This document shows positions 15,903 through 16,013 of a stretch of DNA of 16,013 nucleotides, in pieces (within the stretch, counting starts at the first letter, position 1; every line of letters begins with the position of its first letter). Where the stretch lies: the NCBI GenBank assembly GCA_016296165.1, contig JAEDJV010000052.1, positions 1 through 16,013 on the forward strand, in the 5' to 3' direction. Made by a program: the position numbers and the translations under genes. The notes beneath the pieces are model-generated. The model searched no databases. It was not told the DNA's origin and saw only the letters and a program-made list of their open reading frames with translations. Source of the DNA: Oscillospiraceae bacterium (GTDB lineage Bacteria; Bacillota; Clostridia; Oscillospirales; Ruminococcaceae).

Positions 15903-15975
15903 TCATTTTTTTCGAATTTACACATTGAACTGATTATTGTAAAACTAATACGCACAATAAAATCAATACATTATT

Positions 15976-16005
15976 ATTATAATATCTTGTAAATACAAAA
16001 GTAAA
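15976..16005 (-). promoter_or_regulatory. Probable promoter of the membrane-GH9/recQ unit
   Basis: On the minus strand TTTACT (16005-16000) and a perfect TATAAT (15981-15976) are 18 bases apart. The -35 matches consensus at four of six positions. The start is predicted near 15969, giving a leader of about 120 bases. Upstream sequence is outside the window, so other promoters may exist. Confidence 0.55.
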
Positions 16006-16013
16006 TAGGAAGA

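Overview
All recognisable genes in this 16 kb window lie on the minus strand, so transcription runs from right to left. The DNA is AT-rich. Firmicutes-type signals are clear: strong AGGAGG-like ribosome binding sites and TTGAnn-N17-TATAAT promoters. A secreted family 9 glycoside hydrolase (GH9) with a type I dockerin points to a cellulolytic, cellulosome-forming member of the Ruminococcus group (Oscillospiraceae/Ruminococcaceae). A second GH9 and a HisZ/short-HisG histidine pathway fit this. The species cannot be fixed from the sequence alone.

Layout in transcription order (right to left): (1) 15847-13082, a secreted CBM4-like/Ig-like/GH9 enzyme that ends in a charged linker and a C-terminal membrane helix instead of a dockerin. 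(2) 13066-11225, the DNA helicase gene recQ, 15 bp downstream with no visible terminator between, followed by a strong terminator. (3) A 276 bp intergenic region with a promoter and a highly structured candidate leader RNA. (4) 10939-8303, a secreted CBM/Ig-like/GH9 enzyme with a long Thr/Glu linker and a dockerin, followed by a terminator. (5) 8086-7598, a VanZ-like membrane protein with its own promoter. (6) 7494-239, a compact histidine operon hisZ-G-D-C-B-H-A-F-I, with a consensus promoter and an operator-like palindrome over its transcription start. (7) 153-1, the first 51 codons of ligA (NAD-dependent DNA ligase), cut by the window edge.

Functionally there are two blocks. The his operon encodes every histidine biosynthesis step except HisE (phosphoribosyl-ATP pyrophosphatase), which is not in the window. 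The histidinol-phosphatase is also not visible; HisB here is the monofunctional dehydratase. The two GH9 enzymes share a domain order but differ at the C-terminus: one should dock onto a scaffoldin, the other should sit in the cell membrane. The most noteworthy non-coding element is the leader of the dockerin-bearing GH9 gene. It combines a 15-bp bulged hairpin, a perfect 9-nt complement between its loop and an upstream strand (a potential pseudoknot), and a repeated GGTGGTTT element.
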